A DNA stretch of 64,000 nt from VRUE01 sp963774555. GTDB lineage: Bacteria > Actinomycetota > Thermoleophilia > Solirubrobacterales > 70-9. The stretch lies in contig CAVZFL010000002.1 in the NCBI GenBank assembly GCA_963774555.1, forward strand, positions 62,001 to 126,000, given 5' to 3'. Below are positions 37,201-47,035 of this stretch, piece after piece. Both the position numbers and the translations under genes were made by a program. Under the pieces are notes generated by a model that saw only the letters and a list, made by a program, of their open reading frames with translations, was not told where the DNA came from and made no database searches. Positions within the stretch are counted from its first letter, which is position 1, and each line of letters opens with the position of its first letter.

Positions 37201-37809
37201 TCACTGCCGCCCGTCTTCGGACAGCTCGACTTGCGCCAGCGGGATGTATCTCGCACCCAGCGGCTGGAGTTCAGAACGGTAGAGCGTCACTCGGACGCAA
37301 CGAGCGGGCGCTAAGAGCCTCCGAGGTAGCGCCCCGGGCGGCTTCTCTACCCGCCGCGGCCGCTTGGACCCCTTGCCCTCGGGCCTGACCCTGGCCACCG
37401 TCACGTGCGGCCAGAAATCGCGCTTCTCCGGCTTGTAGAGGCGCTTGTCGACGAGGGCCAGCTCCAGCTCGGACTGCAAGGCGATGGCGCCGGGCGACTC
37501 GGCGGGCAAGGCGAAGAGTCGAGCCCTGCGCAGCGACGGTTTGGCGAGGGGGTCCGCGAGCCGGATCTTCGGCGCTGCGGCATCCAGGCCGGCGACGATC
37601 TTGCCCAATCGTCCGAACTCCCGCTCCGGCAGGTAGCCAAGGAAAGCCAGGGTGATGTGGAGGGACTCGACCGGAACAACCCGTAGAGCTGGATCGCGAA
37701 GCTCCCGCTTCCCCCAAGCCGCGACCCCCTGCCGCAGATCGTCAGGCAGGTCGAGTGCGAGGAACAACCGCGCCCGCGGGCTCTTCAGTCTCTCCTTCGC
37801 CATCCCCAA
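37201..37809 (-). CDS. thpR: RNA 2',3'-cyclic phosphodiesterase (ThpR/LigT family)
   Basis: A 202-residue 2H phosphoesterase. The two catalytic HxT motifs are SLHITLAFLGYLPERE and FWPHVTVARVRPEG, each followed by a hydrophobic strand, and ARLFLALDLPDDLRQ is the family opening. It opens 2',3'-cyclic phosphates in RNA; the biological role is unclear. The start may be the first codon at 37809 or the ATG two codons later (AKERLKSPRARLF). It lies between recA and cinA on the same strand, with 10 bases to recA, as often seen in this class. Confidence 0.9.
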   Translation of the reverse strand: MGMAKERLKSPRARLFLALDLPDDLRQGVAAWGKRELRDPALRVVPVESLHITLAFLGYLPEREFGRLGKIVAGLDAAAPKIRLADPLAKPSLRRARLFALPAESPGAIALQSELELALVDKRLYKPEKRDFWPHVTVARVRPEGKGSKRPRRVEKPPGALPRRLLAPARCVRVTLYRSELQPLGARYIPLAQVELSEDGRQ

Positions 37810-37873
37810 CCACGCTACGGGGCGGCGACGCGCGGAACAACACGCGGGTGTGACGAAAGCGAGCCAGCTTGCT

Positions 37874-39157
37874 CTACAGCGGCGCCTCTTCGTCGCCCAA
37901 CAGGATGCGCAGCAGATGCATGCCGACCAGGGCGGAGCGCTCGCGGATGTCGGCGCGGCCGCCGGGGATGACCGGCTCGCGGGCGATCGCGGTGCCGTCG
38001 GCGAGGCGGGCGTTGAAGCAGACGTAGCCGACCGGCTTCTCCTCGCTGCCGCCGTCGGGGCCGGCGATGCCGGTGATCGAGACCGCGACGTCGGCTCCGA
38101 AGCGCTCGAGGGCGCCGAGGGCCATCGCCTCGGCGACCTCGGGAGAAACGGCGCCCTTGGCTTCGATCAGAGCCGGGTCGACCCCGAGCATGCTTGCCTT
38201 GGCCTCGTTGGAGTAGGAGACGACGCCGCCGGCGAAGTAGGCGGAGGCGCCCGGCAGGTTGGTGATCCGGGCGGCGAGCAGGCCGCCGCTGCAGGACTCG
38301 GCCAGGCCGAGGCGGCGCCCGCCCAGCAGCTGCGCCACCTGCGAGTCGATCGTCTCGCCGTCGAGGCTGAAGAGGTGGCGGGGGTGGCGATCGGCGAGAC
38401 CGGTCCGCACTGCCTCGGCCGTCCCCACCGCTTCGTCGCGGTAGCGCACGTCGATCTCGATCTCGCCGCGGCGCAGGCAGGTGGTGATCTCGACCTCCGG
38501 CAGGGCGACTCCGCCCTGCTCGATCTCGCGCAGGCTCTTGGCGATCTCCGACTCGGGCACGCCGAACATGCGCAGGGTGTAGCCGTGCAGGGGCGAGGCG
38601 CGCTCGAGCAGCTGGCGCAGCGGCTCGGTCTCCAGCGCGGCCGGCCACATCGGCTGCAGCTCGCGCGGCGGTCCCGGCAGGACGACGACCGTGGGGCCAT
38701 CGGTCGGCACGACGAGGCCGGGCGCGGTGCCGACCGGATCGAGCGCGGTTGCGCCCTCGGGAACCATCGCCTGCTTGCGGTTGGCCTCGCGTACGGCCTC
38801 CTCGTCGAAGTCGAAGCGGCGGGCGAAGTTGCGCAGGATCGTCGCGATCTTCTCCTCGGTCTCCTCGTCGAGGACGAGCTCGCGGCCGGCGAAGCGGGCG
38901 ACGACCTCGGCGGTGAGGTCGTCGGCGGTGGGGCCGAGCCCGCCGGAGGTGACGATCAGGTCCATCCCCTCGCTCGCCATGAAGCGCAGCGCGGCTTCGA
39001 GATCGTCGGGGCGGTCGGCGACGACGAGGATGTGGGCGACCTCGATTCCGAGCTCGGCCAGGCGTTCGGAGATCCAGGGGCCGTTGCGGTCGGCAATCCG
39101 CCCGGTGAGGACCTCGGTGCCGGTGACGACTATCCCTGCACGAAGCGCCTCGTTCAT
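37874..39157 (-). CDS. cinA: CinA: NMN deamidase / competence-damage inducible protein
   Basis: A 427-residue two-domain protein. The N-terminal MoaB/COG1058 domain has GIVVTGTEVLTGRIADRNG, DLIVTSGGLGPTADDLTAEVVA and VVVLPGPPRELQPMW. The C-terminal amidase domain (PncC type) has LAESCSGGLLAARITNLPGASAYF, GGVVSYSNEAK and ITGIAGPDGGSEEKPVG. This form hydrolyses nicotinamide mononucleotide to recycle NAD by-products and is commonly co-transcribed with recA. The ATG overlaps the stop of the HTH protein (ATGA). All motifs are intact and no frameshift is seen. Confidence 0.95.
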   Translation of the reverse strand: MNEALRAGIVVTGTEVLTGRIADRNGPWISERLAELGIEVAHILVVADRPDDLEAALRFMASEGMDLIVTSGGLGPTADDLTAEVVARFAGRELVLDEETEEKIATILRNFARRFDFDEEAVREANRKQAMVPEGATALDPVGTAPGLVVPTDGPTVVVLPGPPRELQPMWPAALETEPLRQLLERASPLHGYTLRMFGVPESEIAKSLREIEQGGVALPEVEITTCLRRGEIEIDVRYRDEAVGTAEAVRTGLADRHPRHLFSLDGETIDSQVAQLLGGRRLGLAESCSGGLLAARITNLPGASAYFAGGVVSYSNEAKASMLGVDPALIEAKGAVSPEVAEAMALGALERFGADVAVSITGIAGPDGGSEEKPVGYVCFNARLADGTAIAREPVIPGGRADIRERSALVGMHLLRILLGDEEAPL

Positions 39158-39921
39158 GTGCAGGTCGGCCGTTCGCCTTCGCTCAGTTCCGTCAGCGTGC
39201 CTGCGGGGTCGATCGAGTACCCGATCGGGCTGGACGTCGCCGGAATTTCCGCTTCGCTGCCGTCGACCATCATCGAGACTTCCCCGTTGCCGAAGGAGGC
39301 CGTGAAGCTACCGGAGCGGAAGGGTCCGGCCGCGGCACCCGCTTCGAGGATCAGGCCGTCGACCAGCGGCTGGCCGCGCGCGTCGAGCAGGCAGACCCAG
39401 ACTTCGGCATTGGCTCTCAGCGACACGGAGATGCCGGCCGGCGCTGTCCGGCGTTCGGCTGTCTGCCGCTGCGTGACGTCCCGGGCCCCCTGTGGCCGCG
39501 ATCGCCCGGGGCCGGAGCCGCTGCCACCCTCGTTGCCGGGCAGGATCGCCACGACGAGGAGCGCGAGAAGCACCACGGCGCTCGCCGCGAGCAGCCATCC
39601 CAGCCGACGACGCGGTCTCTTCGCCGGCCCACCCCCTCGGGCTGCTGCCGGGCCCGGCAGCGCGGTGGGGCCGTCCGCCGCCGCTCCTTCCACCTGCGCC
39701 CGGTAGTCGTCGGCCAGGCGGTCGCCGTCGAGCCCGAGGAAGGAGGCGTAGGCTCGGATGAAGCCGCGCGTGTAGACGCCACCCGGCAGCGCCTCCCATT
39801 CTTCGGCCTCGATCGCACGCAGGTAGCGGGCGCGGATCCTGGTCGCCGCCTCGACCTCGGAGAGCTCGACCTCGCGGCGGTTCCGCGCCTGGCGAAGGAT
39901 GGCGCCGACCTGGCTGTCCAT
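39154..39921 (-). CDS. RodZ-like helix-turn-helix membrane protein
   Basis: A 255-residue single-pass protein. The N-terminal Xre-type HTH (VGAILRQARNRREVELSEVEAATRI) runs into GVYTRGFIRAYASFLGLDG, the pattern of RodZ proteins. A proline/arginine-rich linker follows, then the membrane helix LLAASAVVLLALLVVAILPG and an outer domain with ISVSLRANAEVWVCLLDARG and GSFTASFGNGEVSMMVDG, matching DUF4115. RodZ links MreB to the wall machinery in rods; in actinobacteria without MreB the role is unknown. The stop overlaps the cinA start, and ftsK ends 31 bases upstream. Confidence 0.88.
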   Translation of the reverse strand: MDSQVGAILRQARNRREVELSEVEAATRIRARYLRAIEAEEWEALPGGVYTRGFIRAYASFLGLDGDRLADDYRAQVEGAAADGPTALPGPAAARGGGPAKRPRRRLGWLLAASAVVLLALLVVAILPGNEGGSGSGPGRSRPQGARDVTQRQTAERRTAPAGISVSLRANAEVWVCLLDARGQPLVDGLILEAGAAAGPFRSGSFTASFGNGEVSMMVDGSEAEIPATSSPIGYSIDPAGTLTELSEGERPTCT

Positions 39922-39952
39922 GCAGCCATTGTCCTACTTGGGAGCGCCCCGG

Positions 39953-42099
39953 CTACTCGGGCAGCGCCGAGGACGGCTCGGGCTCAGGCGCAGGCGCCTC
40001 TGTGCCGGCGGAGAGCCGGGCAAGGTCGGCCCGGGTGACCAGGACCTGGCGCGGCTTGGAGCCTTCGTAGCCGGAGATCACGCCACGGCGCTCGAGCATG
40101 TCGATCAGGCGGCCGGCGCGGGTGTAGCCGACCCGCAGGCGCCGCTGGATCATCGAGACCGAGGCCGTTTCGGTCTCGACCACGACCCGGATCGCCTCGT
40201 CGAGCAGGTCGTCGGCTGTCGGGGTCGTAGTCGCCCTCGGTTTCGACCCCCTTCTCCTCATGGACCTCGAGCAGCTCGGCCTCGAATTCGGGTTCGCCCT
40301 GCTTGGCCCAGTGGCCGGTGATGCGGGCGATCTCCTCCTCGGTGACGAAGGCTCCCTGGATCCGCTGCAGCTTCGAGGTGCCGGCGCCGCGGAAGAGCAT
40401 GTCGCCCTGGCCGAGCAGGGCCTCGGCCCCGCCCTGGTCGAGGATCACGCGGGAGTCCGTCTGCGAGGAGACGGCGAAGGCGATCCGGGCCGGGATGTTG
40501 ACCTTGATCGTGCCGGTGATGATGTCGGTCGAGGGGCGCTGGGTGGCGAGGACGAGGTGGATGCCGGTGGCGCGCGACTTCTGCGCCAGACGGATGATCG
40601 AGTCCTCGACCTCGGCCGGGGAGACCATCATCAGGTCGGCGAGCTCGTCGATCACGCAGAGGATGTGCGGAAGCTGCGGCTCTCCGGCCTTGGCCCGGAA
40701 GCGGTTGAGCTCGGCCAGGTTGCGGCAGCGGGCCTGGCCCATGATCCCGTAGCGGCTCTCCATCTCGCCGATCAGGTTGGCGAGCACGTTGGCGGCCAGG
40801 CGCGGCGAGGTGACCACCGGGGTGAGCAGGTGCGGCACGTTCTCGTAGTGGTTGAGCTCGACCTGCTTGGGGTCGACCAGGACCAGGCGCACCTCGTTGG
40901 GCGAGGCCTGCATCAGGATCGAGGAGAGGATCGCGTTGACGCAGCCGGACTTGCCCGAGCCGGTGGTGCCGGCGACGAGCACGTGCGGCATCTTCGCCAG
41001 GTCGGTCCAGACCGGGTTGCCGTCGATTCCCTTGCCGAGCCAGGCGACCAGCGGCGAGGTCTTCTCGGGGCGGCCGGAGTAGATGTCGCCGAGGCGGACG
41101 ATGCGGCGGCGCGTGTTCGGCACCTCGACCCCGACCGCCTGCTTGCCGGGAATCGGGGCGAGGATGCGGATATCGGTCGAGGCCAGCGCGTAGGCGAGGT
41201 CGTTGGAGAGCTCGGTCACCTTCTTCACCTTGGTGCCGGGCGCCAGGCGCAGTTCGTAGCGCGAGACGTGCGGGCCGCTGACGATGCCGACGATCTTCGC
41301 CTCGACCCCGAAGTGGCCCAGCGTCTCGACCAGCTTGCGACCGACGATTTCGTGGTCGCGCGGATCGACGCCCTTTGTCCGCCTTGCCCCGTTCCAGCGC
41401 TTTGGCCGGCGGCGGCCTGTAGTCGATCTCCTCCGAGAGCGGTGACACCGCGCTTGTTGCCCTGCGGGGTGAGCGCGACCTGCTCGGGCGCTGGGAGCGG
41501 ATCGGCCAGCGCCGCCTCTTCCTCGGCCTCGATCGCAGCCAACTCGCGTCGAAGCTCTCGGTGACCGGCTCCTCGACCGCCTCGTCGGGCTCCTCGACCA
41601 GGGCAACGGTCGGCTCGACCTCGTCGTCCTCGGGTAGGCGCTCATCACGTCGGTCGGGCCGGCCTCGGTCTCGAACGCAAAGGTCTTCTGCTCCTCCTGC
41701 CGATCCCGCCGGGTCTGGATCGCCGTCTGGGCGACCCCGCGACTGCCGAGGAAGACCCGCCGCAAACCCCGCCCGATCCCGCGAAACAGGGTCGAGATCG
41801 AGGTCCCGGTGACCAGCAGCCCACCGACCAGCAGCATCAGGACGGTGAAGATCCGCGCCCCCACCGTCCCGAACAGGTAGACGAGCGCCGTTTCGAGCCC
41901 GTAGCCGACCTTGCCCCCATCCCAGCCGAAGAACAGCACGAAGCAGAGGTAAACCCCGGCGGCGATCAGGAACAGCCCGATCAGATCCAGGTGCCGCTGC
42001 TCCAAGGCCTGCGGCAGATGCAGCTTCGGCCCCCGCGACTCTGGTTTTGGCTTTCGGCTTCCGGCGCGCGGCCGCACCGCGCTTTTTGCGCACGAACAT
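39953..42099 (-). CDS. ftsK: DNA translocase FtsK (several frameshifts)
   Basis: From the ATG near 42099 (FVRKKRGAAARRKP), four membrane helices follow (DLIGLFLIAAGVYLCFVLFF and onward), then a linker, the motor and the gamma domain. The motor is intact: VGVEVPNTRRRIVRLGD, VAGTTGSGKSGCVNA (Walker A), LCVIDELADLMMV (Walker B) and LATQRPSTDIITG. The winged-helix gamma domain that reads KOPS and activates XerD lies in another frame at the end (SMIQRRLRVGYTRAGRLIDMLE). Frame changes occur near 42040, in the linker at 41385-41640, and near 40240. As an essential-type gene with every domain present, it is probably intact in the organism. It pumps DNA at the septum and activates XerCD at dif. Confidence 0.9.
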
Positions 42100-42189
42100 A
42101 GGGCCGGCTTCGACGCCAAGCCCGAGAGACCTGCGCCCTAAATTCGAGCTAAAAGCCGGAGGGAGCAAGCGATTACGCCACTAACATCG

Positions 42190-42891
42190 GTGGCGATGCT
42201 CACAAGCGAACCAGCGGCAGTCGGCGGCAGGGTGCTCGTGGTCGAGGACGACGCCGAGATCGCCGACGTGCTGCGGCGCTCGCTGCGCCAGGAGGGATAC
42301 GAGGTCAAGACCTCCGCCGACGGTATGGAGGCGCTCGATCTGGCGACTGGATTCGTGCCCGACCTGGTCGTGCTCGACCTCGGCCTTCCCCGCCTCGACG
42401 GGATCGAGGTCTGCCGGCGCCTGCGCTCCGAGGGCGACGTGCCGATCTTGATGCTGACCGCGCGGGCGGAGACCGAGGACCGCGTCGACGGGCTTGACAG
42501 CGGCGCCGACGACTACCTGGTCAAGCCCTTCGAGCGGACCGAGCTGCTGGCCCGGATCAGGGCGCTGCTGCGCCGCCGGCCGCCGCGCGGGGCCGCCTCA
42601 CTGGCGGTCGCCGACCTGACGCTGAACCCGGACACGCGCGAGGTGCGCCGCGGCGAGCGCGAGCTGGAGCTGACCAACCGCGAGTTCGAGCTGCTCGAGT
42701 ACCTGATGCGCAACGAGCGTCTCGTCGTCTCGCGCGAGCGCCTGCTCGACGACGTCTGGGGCTACGACCCGACCGCGGCGACGAACACGATCGACGTCTT
42801 CGTCAGCAACCTGCGGCGCAAGCTCGAGACCGGCGGCGAGCCCCGGCTGCTGCACACCAAACGCGGCGCCGGCTACGTGCTCAAGGAGTAG
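42190..42891 (+). CDS. OmpR/PhoB-family response regulator
   Basis: A 233-residue regulator (or 231 from the ATG at 42196). The receiver domain has VLVVEDDAEIADVL with the acidic pair, LVVLDLGLPRLDGIEV with the phospho-accepting aspartate, and LMLTARAETED and DDYLVKPFE with the conserved Thr and Lys. The C-terminal winged helix runs from ADLTLNPDTREVRRGE to NLRRKLETGGEPRLLHTKRGAGYVL. It is similar to MprA/PrrA-type regulators of actinobacteria. The stop is directly followed by the ATG of the histidine kinase gene, so the two form one operon. Target genes are unknown. Confidence 0.95.
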   Translation: MAMLTSEPAAVGGRVLVVEDDAEIADVLRRSLRQEGYEVKTSADGMEALDLATGFVPDLVVLDLGLPRLDGIEVCRRLRSEGDVPILMLTARAETEDRVDGLDSGADDYLVKPFERTELLARIRALLRRRPPRGAASLAVADLTLNPDTREVRRGERELELTNREFELLEYLMRNERLVVSRERLLDDVWGYDPTAATNTIDVFVSNLRRKLETGGEPRLLHTKRGAGYVLKE

Positions 42892-44351
42892 ATGAAGAAG
42901 CTGGCCCGCAAACCGCTCGCCTGGCTGCCGCCGGCGTTGCGCCCCAGCAGCTGGCCGGTCCGCTGGCGCTTGGCCGCGGTCTCCGCTGGACTGACGCTGG
43001 CGATCCTGCTCGTCTTCGGCGCGGTGATCGGTCAGGTCGCTACCAGCCGCATACGCAACGACTTCAATCGCGAGGTGCGCGGCGCGGCGCAGACCCTGGC
43101 CGGGGAATTCCGCATCGTCTACACGCCGCTGGGCACGATCTCCTTCCAGCACGGCCCGCGCCTGGACGACTTCGTCCGCCCCGACAGCGCCTCCGCCCGA
43201 ATCTTCGACGTCAACGGCAACCTGATCAAGGAAAGCACCGGAGCCGTAAACCTCGGCCAGCCCGACTCGGGCCTCTCGACCGAGGGGGAAATGCGCGTCG
43301 CGACGGCGGCGGTCACCACCGACACCGGGGAAATCACCGGCTACGTCCAGTACGGCCGCAGCCTTGCCCACGTCGACTCGACCGTCGACCGGCTCTGGCT
43401 CTTCATCGCCGCCGGCATCCTCGCCGGCACCCTGCTTCGCCAGCCTCGCCGGAGTCGCGATCGCGGCGCGGGCGATGCGGCCGATCTCGGCGCTGACCGC
43501 GACCGCGCGGCAGATCGCGGCCACCGGCGACCCCTCCAGCCACATGCCCGACCCCCAGGTCGAGGACGAGGTCGGCGAGCTGGCGCAGACGCTCGAGCAG
43601 ATGCTGCGCTCGCTCGACGCCGCCCGCACCGAGCGCGAGGCGGCGATGAAGAAGCAGCGCGAGTTCGTCGCCGACGCATCGCACGAGCTGCGCACGCCGC
43701 TGACCAGCGTGCTCGCCAACCTCGAGCTGCTGCAGGCCTCGCTGCAGGAGCCGCGCCACAGCGACGACCGGGCGATGGTCGACTCCGCCCTGCGCTCCTC
43801 GCGCCGGATGAGCCGGCTCGTCGGCGACCTGCTGCTGCTCGCCCGCGCCGATGCGGGCCGGATCAGCAGGCACGCCCCCTGCGACCTGGCCGAGATCGCC
43901 GGCAACGCGGCGGCCGAGGTGGCGCCGGTGCTCGGCGACCGCGAGCTGACGATCGAGAACGACCGCCCGCTTGCCGTCGACGGCAACCCCGACGAGTTGC
44001 ACCGGCTGGTGCTGAACCTGCTCGACAACGCCGGCCGCTACACCCCCACCGGGGCCAGGATCGAACTGCGCCTGCGCCGGCAGGAAGACGAGGCGGTGCT
44101 CGAAGTGGGCGATGACGGCCCGGGCATCCCGGCCCCGCCTGCGCGCCCAGATCTTCGACCGCTTCGTCCGCGGCGAGGGCCCGGCCGACACCGCGGTCGG
44201 CCCCGGCAGCGGCCTCGGCCTGGCGATCGTCCGCGCCGTCGCCGCCTCCCACGGCGGCACGGTCGAAGCCGGCGAGTCGCCGGGCGGCGGCGCCCTATTC
44301 ACCGTCCGCCTTCCCCTGCGGCGCGTGAAAGCGCCCGCCGCAACCTTTTAA
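42892..44351 (+). CDS. Sensor histidine kinase, partner of the upstream regulator (two frameshifts)
   Basis: The first frame gives a membrane helix (LAAVSAGLTLAILLVFGAVI), an outer sensor domain of about 120 residues, and a second helix. After a shift near 43430 come the HAMP region (RPISALTATARQIAATGD), the phosphorylation site FVADASHELRTPLTSVLANLE, the N box LLDNAGRYTPTG and VGDDGPGIPA. After a second shift near 44130 come IFDRFVRGEG, GSGLGLAIVRAVAASHGG and GGALFTVRLPL. The joined protein has about 486 residues with every kinase motif. The frameshifts are probably sequence errors. A strong terminator follows. The sensed signal is not known. Confidence 0.88.
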
Positions 44352-44398
44352 CCTCGCTTTAGCGCCGCGTCCTAGATTCTTCGGCGGACGAGACACAT

Positions 44399-44447
44399 GG
44401 GTCCGCCGGAGCCTCTCCCCAACAGCGCTCCGGTGGGCCCGTTTTTT
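44399..44447 (+). terminator. Intrinsic terminator after the two-component operon
   Basis: GGGTCCGCCGGAGC (44399-44412) pairs with GCTCCGGTGGGCCC (44427-44440), with two non-matching positions, followed by GTTTTTTG. The stem plus six-T run is a classical rho-independent terminator. It also lies just beyond the stop of the convergent rnj gene. Confidence 0.85.
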
Positions 44448-44458
44448 GTCCGGGCGAC

Positions 44459-46123
44459 CTAAACCTCGACCACGACCGGAATGATCATCGGCCGTCGGCG
44501 CAGCTTCTCGTAGACGAGACCGGCGACCGCGTCGTGCAGGTCTTCCTGGACCAGGTGCAGCTCCCGGGTGCCAGCCTTGGCCGCATCCTCAAGCGAGTCC
44601 TCGACCAGGTCTTTGAGGTCCTCGACCAGGGCGTCGACCTCCTCGAGGAAGGCGACGCCGCGGAAGAGCACTTCGGGGTCGGCGACGACCGCGCCGTCCT
44701 CGGAGGAGATCGTCGCGACGACGATGAAGATGCCGTCGGCGGAGATCTCGCGGCGGTCGCGCAGGGCGACGTCGTCGGGCTCGCCGACGTTGACGCCGTC
44801 GACGTAGATCACGCCGGCGTGGATGTCCTCGCCGAAGCGGGCGCCGTCGGCGTCGATCTCCAGCGGCAGGCCGTTGCGGCCTTTGAAGATGTTCTCGGGC
44901 TCGACCCCGACCGATTCGGCCAGCTCGGCGTGCAGGCGCAGGCGTTGGTGGTCGCCGTGGACGGGCAGGACGTAGCGGGGTTTGGTCAGGTTGAGCATCA
45001 GTTTCAGCTCCTCCTGCCAGCCGTGACCCGAGGCGTGGATCGGGGCCTGTTTGGCGGTGATGACGGTGGCGCCGATCTCGTAAATGCGGTCGATCGTCTC
45101 GTTGACGGCGCGCTCGTTGCCGGGCACCGGCGTCGCCGAGAAGACGACGGTGTCGCCGGAGTGCAGCTCGACGTCGCGGTGGTCGTTGTTGGCCATGCGG
45201 CGCAGGGCCGAAAGCGGCTCGCCCTGGCTGCCGGTCGAGATCACCACTACCTTCTCGTCGGGGAAGCTCTCGATCTCGCGCGGCTGGATGAAGAGGCCGC
45301 TGGGCGCCTCGGCGATACCGAGGTTGGAGGCGATGTTGAAGTTCTTGCGCATCGAGCGCCCCACCAGTGCCACCCGCCGATCGAGCTTGATCGCGGCGTC
45401 GATCACCTGCTGCACGCGGTGGATGTTGGAGGCGAAGGAGGTGACGATGATGCGGCCCTCGCAACCCGAGAAGGTCTCCAGCAGGGCCGGGCCGACGCTC
45501 GACTCCGAGGGCGCGACCCCCGGCCGGTCGGCGTTGGTCGAGTCGCCGCAGAGCAGCAGCAGCCCGTCGCGGCCGAGTTCGGCGAGGCGCGAGATGTCCG
45601 CTGGCCGGCCGTCGACCGGGGTCTGGTCGAACTTGTAGTCGCCGGTCATCAGCACCGAGCCGAGCTCGGTCGTGAGCAGCACGCCACGGGCGTCGGGGAT
45701 CGAGTGCGAGAGGTGGATCAGCTCCAGCTCGAAGGGCCCCAGCTGCACTTTCTCTCCAGCCGGCAGCTCCTCCAGCGGCGCGTCCTTGAGCTTGTGCTCG
45801 TCGAGCTTGGAGCGGACCATGCCGATCGTCAAGAGGCCGCTGTAGATCACCGGCGGCGAGCCGAGCTCGCGCAGCACGTAGGGCAGGGCGCCAACGTGGT
45901 CCTCGTGACCGTGGGTGAGGACGATCGCCTCGATGTCCTCGACCCGGTCGCGCAGGTAGGAGAAGTCGGGCAGGACGAGGTCGATGCCGAGCATCTCGGC
46001 GGTGGGGAACATCAGGCCGGTGTCGACGACGACGATGCGGCCGTCGTACTCGACCACGGTCATGTTCTTGCCGATCTCGCCCAGTCCACCGAGCGGCAGC
46101 ACGCGGAGCTTGCCGGCCGGCAC
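44459..46123 (-). CDS. rnj: Ribonuclease J
   Basis: A 554-residue MBL/beta-CASP ribonuclease from a GTG at 46123. LPLGGLGEIGKNMTVVEY opens it, VLTHGHEDHVGALPYVLRE is the zinc site, LTHS-like LIHLSHSIPDARGV and LMTGDYKFDQTPVDG continue it. The beta-CASP part has LCGDSTNADRPG, FASNIHRVQQVIDAA, VISTGSQGEPLSALRRMA and HASGHGWQEELKLML. The enzyme trims and degrades RNA with 5'-exo and endo activity. Its start overlaps the dapA stop by one base, an arrangement conserved in actinobacteria (dapA-rnj-ftsK). Confidence 0.96.
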   Translation of the reverse strand: MPAGKLRVLPLGGLGEIGKNMTVVEYDGRIVVVDTGLMFPTAEMLGIDLVLPDFSYLRDRVEDIEAIVLTHGHEDHVGALPYVLRELGSPPVIYSGLLTIGMVRSKLDEHKLKDAPLEELPAGEKVQLGPFELELIHLSHSIPDARGVLLTTELGSVLMTGDYKFDQTPVDGRPADISRLAELGRDGLLLLCGDSTNADRPGVAPSESSVGPALLETFSGCEGRIIVTSFASNIHRVQQVIDAAIKLDRRVALVGRSMRKNFNIASNLGIAEAPSGLFIQPREIESFPDEKVVVISTGSQGEPLSALRRMANNDHRDVELHSGDTVVFSATPVPGNERAVNETIDRIYEIGATVITAKQAPIHASGHGWQEELKLMLNLTKPRYVLPVHGDHQRLRLHAELAESVGVEPENIFKGRNGLPLEIDADGARFGEDIHAGVIYVDGVNVGEPDDVALRDRREISADGIFIVVATISSEDGAVVADPEVLFRGVAFLEEVDALVEDLKDLVEDSLEDAAKAGTRELHLVQEDLHDAVAGLVYEKLRRRPMIIPVVVEV

Positions 46124-47001
46124 TAGCCGTTCACCGCGGTGAGGCCGACGCTCTCGAGCGCGGCGCGGATCGTCGCGCGCTGCTCGGCGTTCGCCGGGAC
46201 AAGGGGAAGGCGCAGGGTGTCAGTCGGGATCAGGCCGAGCATCGCCAGCGCGGCCTTGACCGGGATCGGGTTGGTGGTGACGCCCATCGCGGCGTAGACC
46301 TGACGCAGGCCGGCGTCGATCTCGCGAGCCCGGTCCAGGTCACCGGCCTGCGCCGCGTCCCAGATTTCGCGCATCTGCGGGCCGACCAGGTGCGAGGCCA
46401 CGCAGATGCCACCGGCCCCGCCGATCTCCAGAGTCCTGAAGAAGATGTCGTCGTTGCCGGCAAGGATGTCGAGGCCCTCGATTGGCTGCAGCTCATCGTT
46501 GTTTGCCTGCTTGACCGCGACCACGCTCTCGATCTTGGCCAGCTCGGCCAACCCCTCCGGCGGCACGTTGACGACCACCCGCGAGGGAATGTTGTAGGCG
46601 ATCAGGGGCAGGCCCGGGACCGCCCCGGCGATCGCTTCGAAGTGCGCCTGGATGCCCGCCGGGTTGGGCTTGTTGTAATAGGGCGTGACGATCAGCGCGG
46701 CATCGGCGCCGGCCTCGGCGGCGGCGCGGGTCAGCTCGATCGAGTGATCGGTGTAGTTGGTCCCGGTGCCGCAGACCAGCAGCACGTCATCGCCGACCTC
46801 CCTGCGCACAGCGCGCACCAGGTCGAGCGCCTCCTCGTCGGTCAGCGTCGGCGCCTCGCCGGTCGAGCCCGAGATGACCAGCCCGTGCGAACCGTGCTCA
46901 AGCAGGTAGGCGGCCAGCTTCAGCGCCGCCGCCTCGTCAACCGCACCGCCCTCGTCGAAGGGCGTCGCCATCGCCGTCAGAACCCCGCGAATCTCCTTCA
47001 T
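46123..47001 (-). CDS. dapA: 4-hydroxy-tetrahydrodipicolinate synthase
   Basis: A 292-residue TIM-barrel aldolase. GVLTAMATPFDEGGAVDE opens it, LVISGSTGEAPTLTDEE is the conserved Thr loop, VTPYYNKPNPAGI has the catalytic tyrosine, and NIPSRVVVNVPPEGLAEL and VVAVKQANNDELQ follow, with the Schiff-base lysine. It condenses pyruvate and aspartate semialdehyde, the first committed step to DAP and lysine. It is co-transcribed with rnj. Together with dapB, dapL and the dapF-like gene in this window, it gives the core of the DAP route. Confidence 0.96.
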   Translation of the reverse strand: MKEIRGVLTAMATPFDEGGAVDEAAALKLAAYLLEHGSHGLVISGSTGEAPTLTDEEALDLVRAVRREVGDDVLLVCGTGTNYTDHSIELTRAAAEAGADAALIVTPYYNKPNPAGIQAHFEAIAGAVPGLPLIAYNIPSRVVVNVPPEGLAELAKIESVVAVKQANNDELQPIEGLDILAGNDDIFFRTLEIGGAGGICVASHLVGPQMREIWDAAQAGDLDRAREIDAGLRQVYAAMGVTTNPIPVKAALAMLGLIPTDTLRLPLVPANAEQRATIRAALESVGLTAVNG

Positions 47002-47035
47002 CGCGCCAGAGTATCGCGGCGGGCTGAGGCTCGCC

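Noticed and set aside
44534..46126. 530-codon plus-strand frame opposite rnj
   Set aside because: Typical mirror frame of a GC-rich gene; no motifs, while RNase J is complete on the minus strand.
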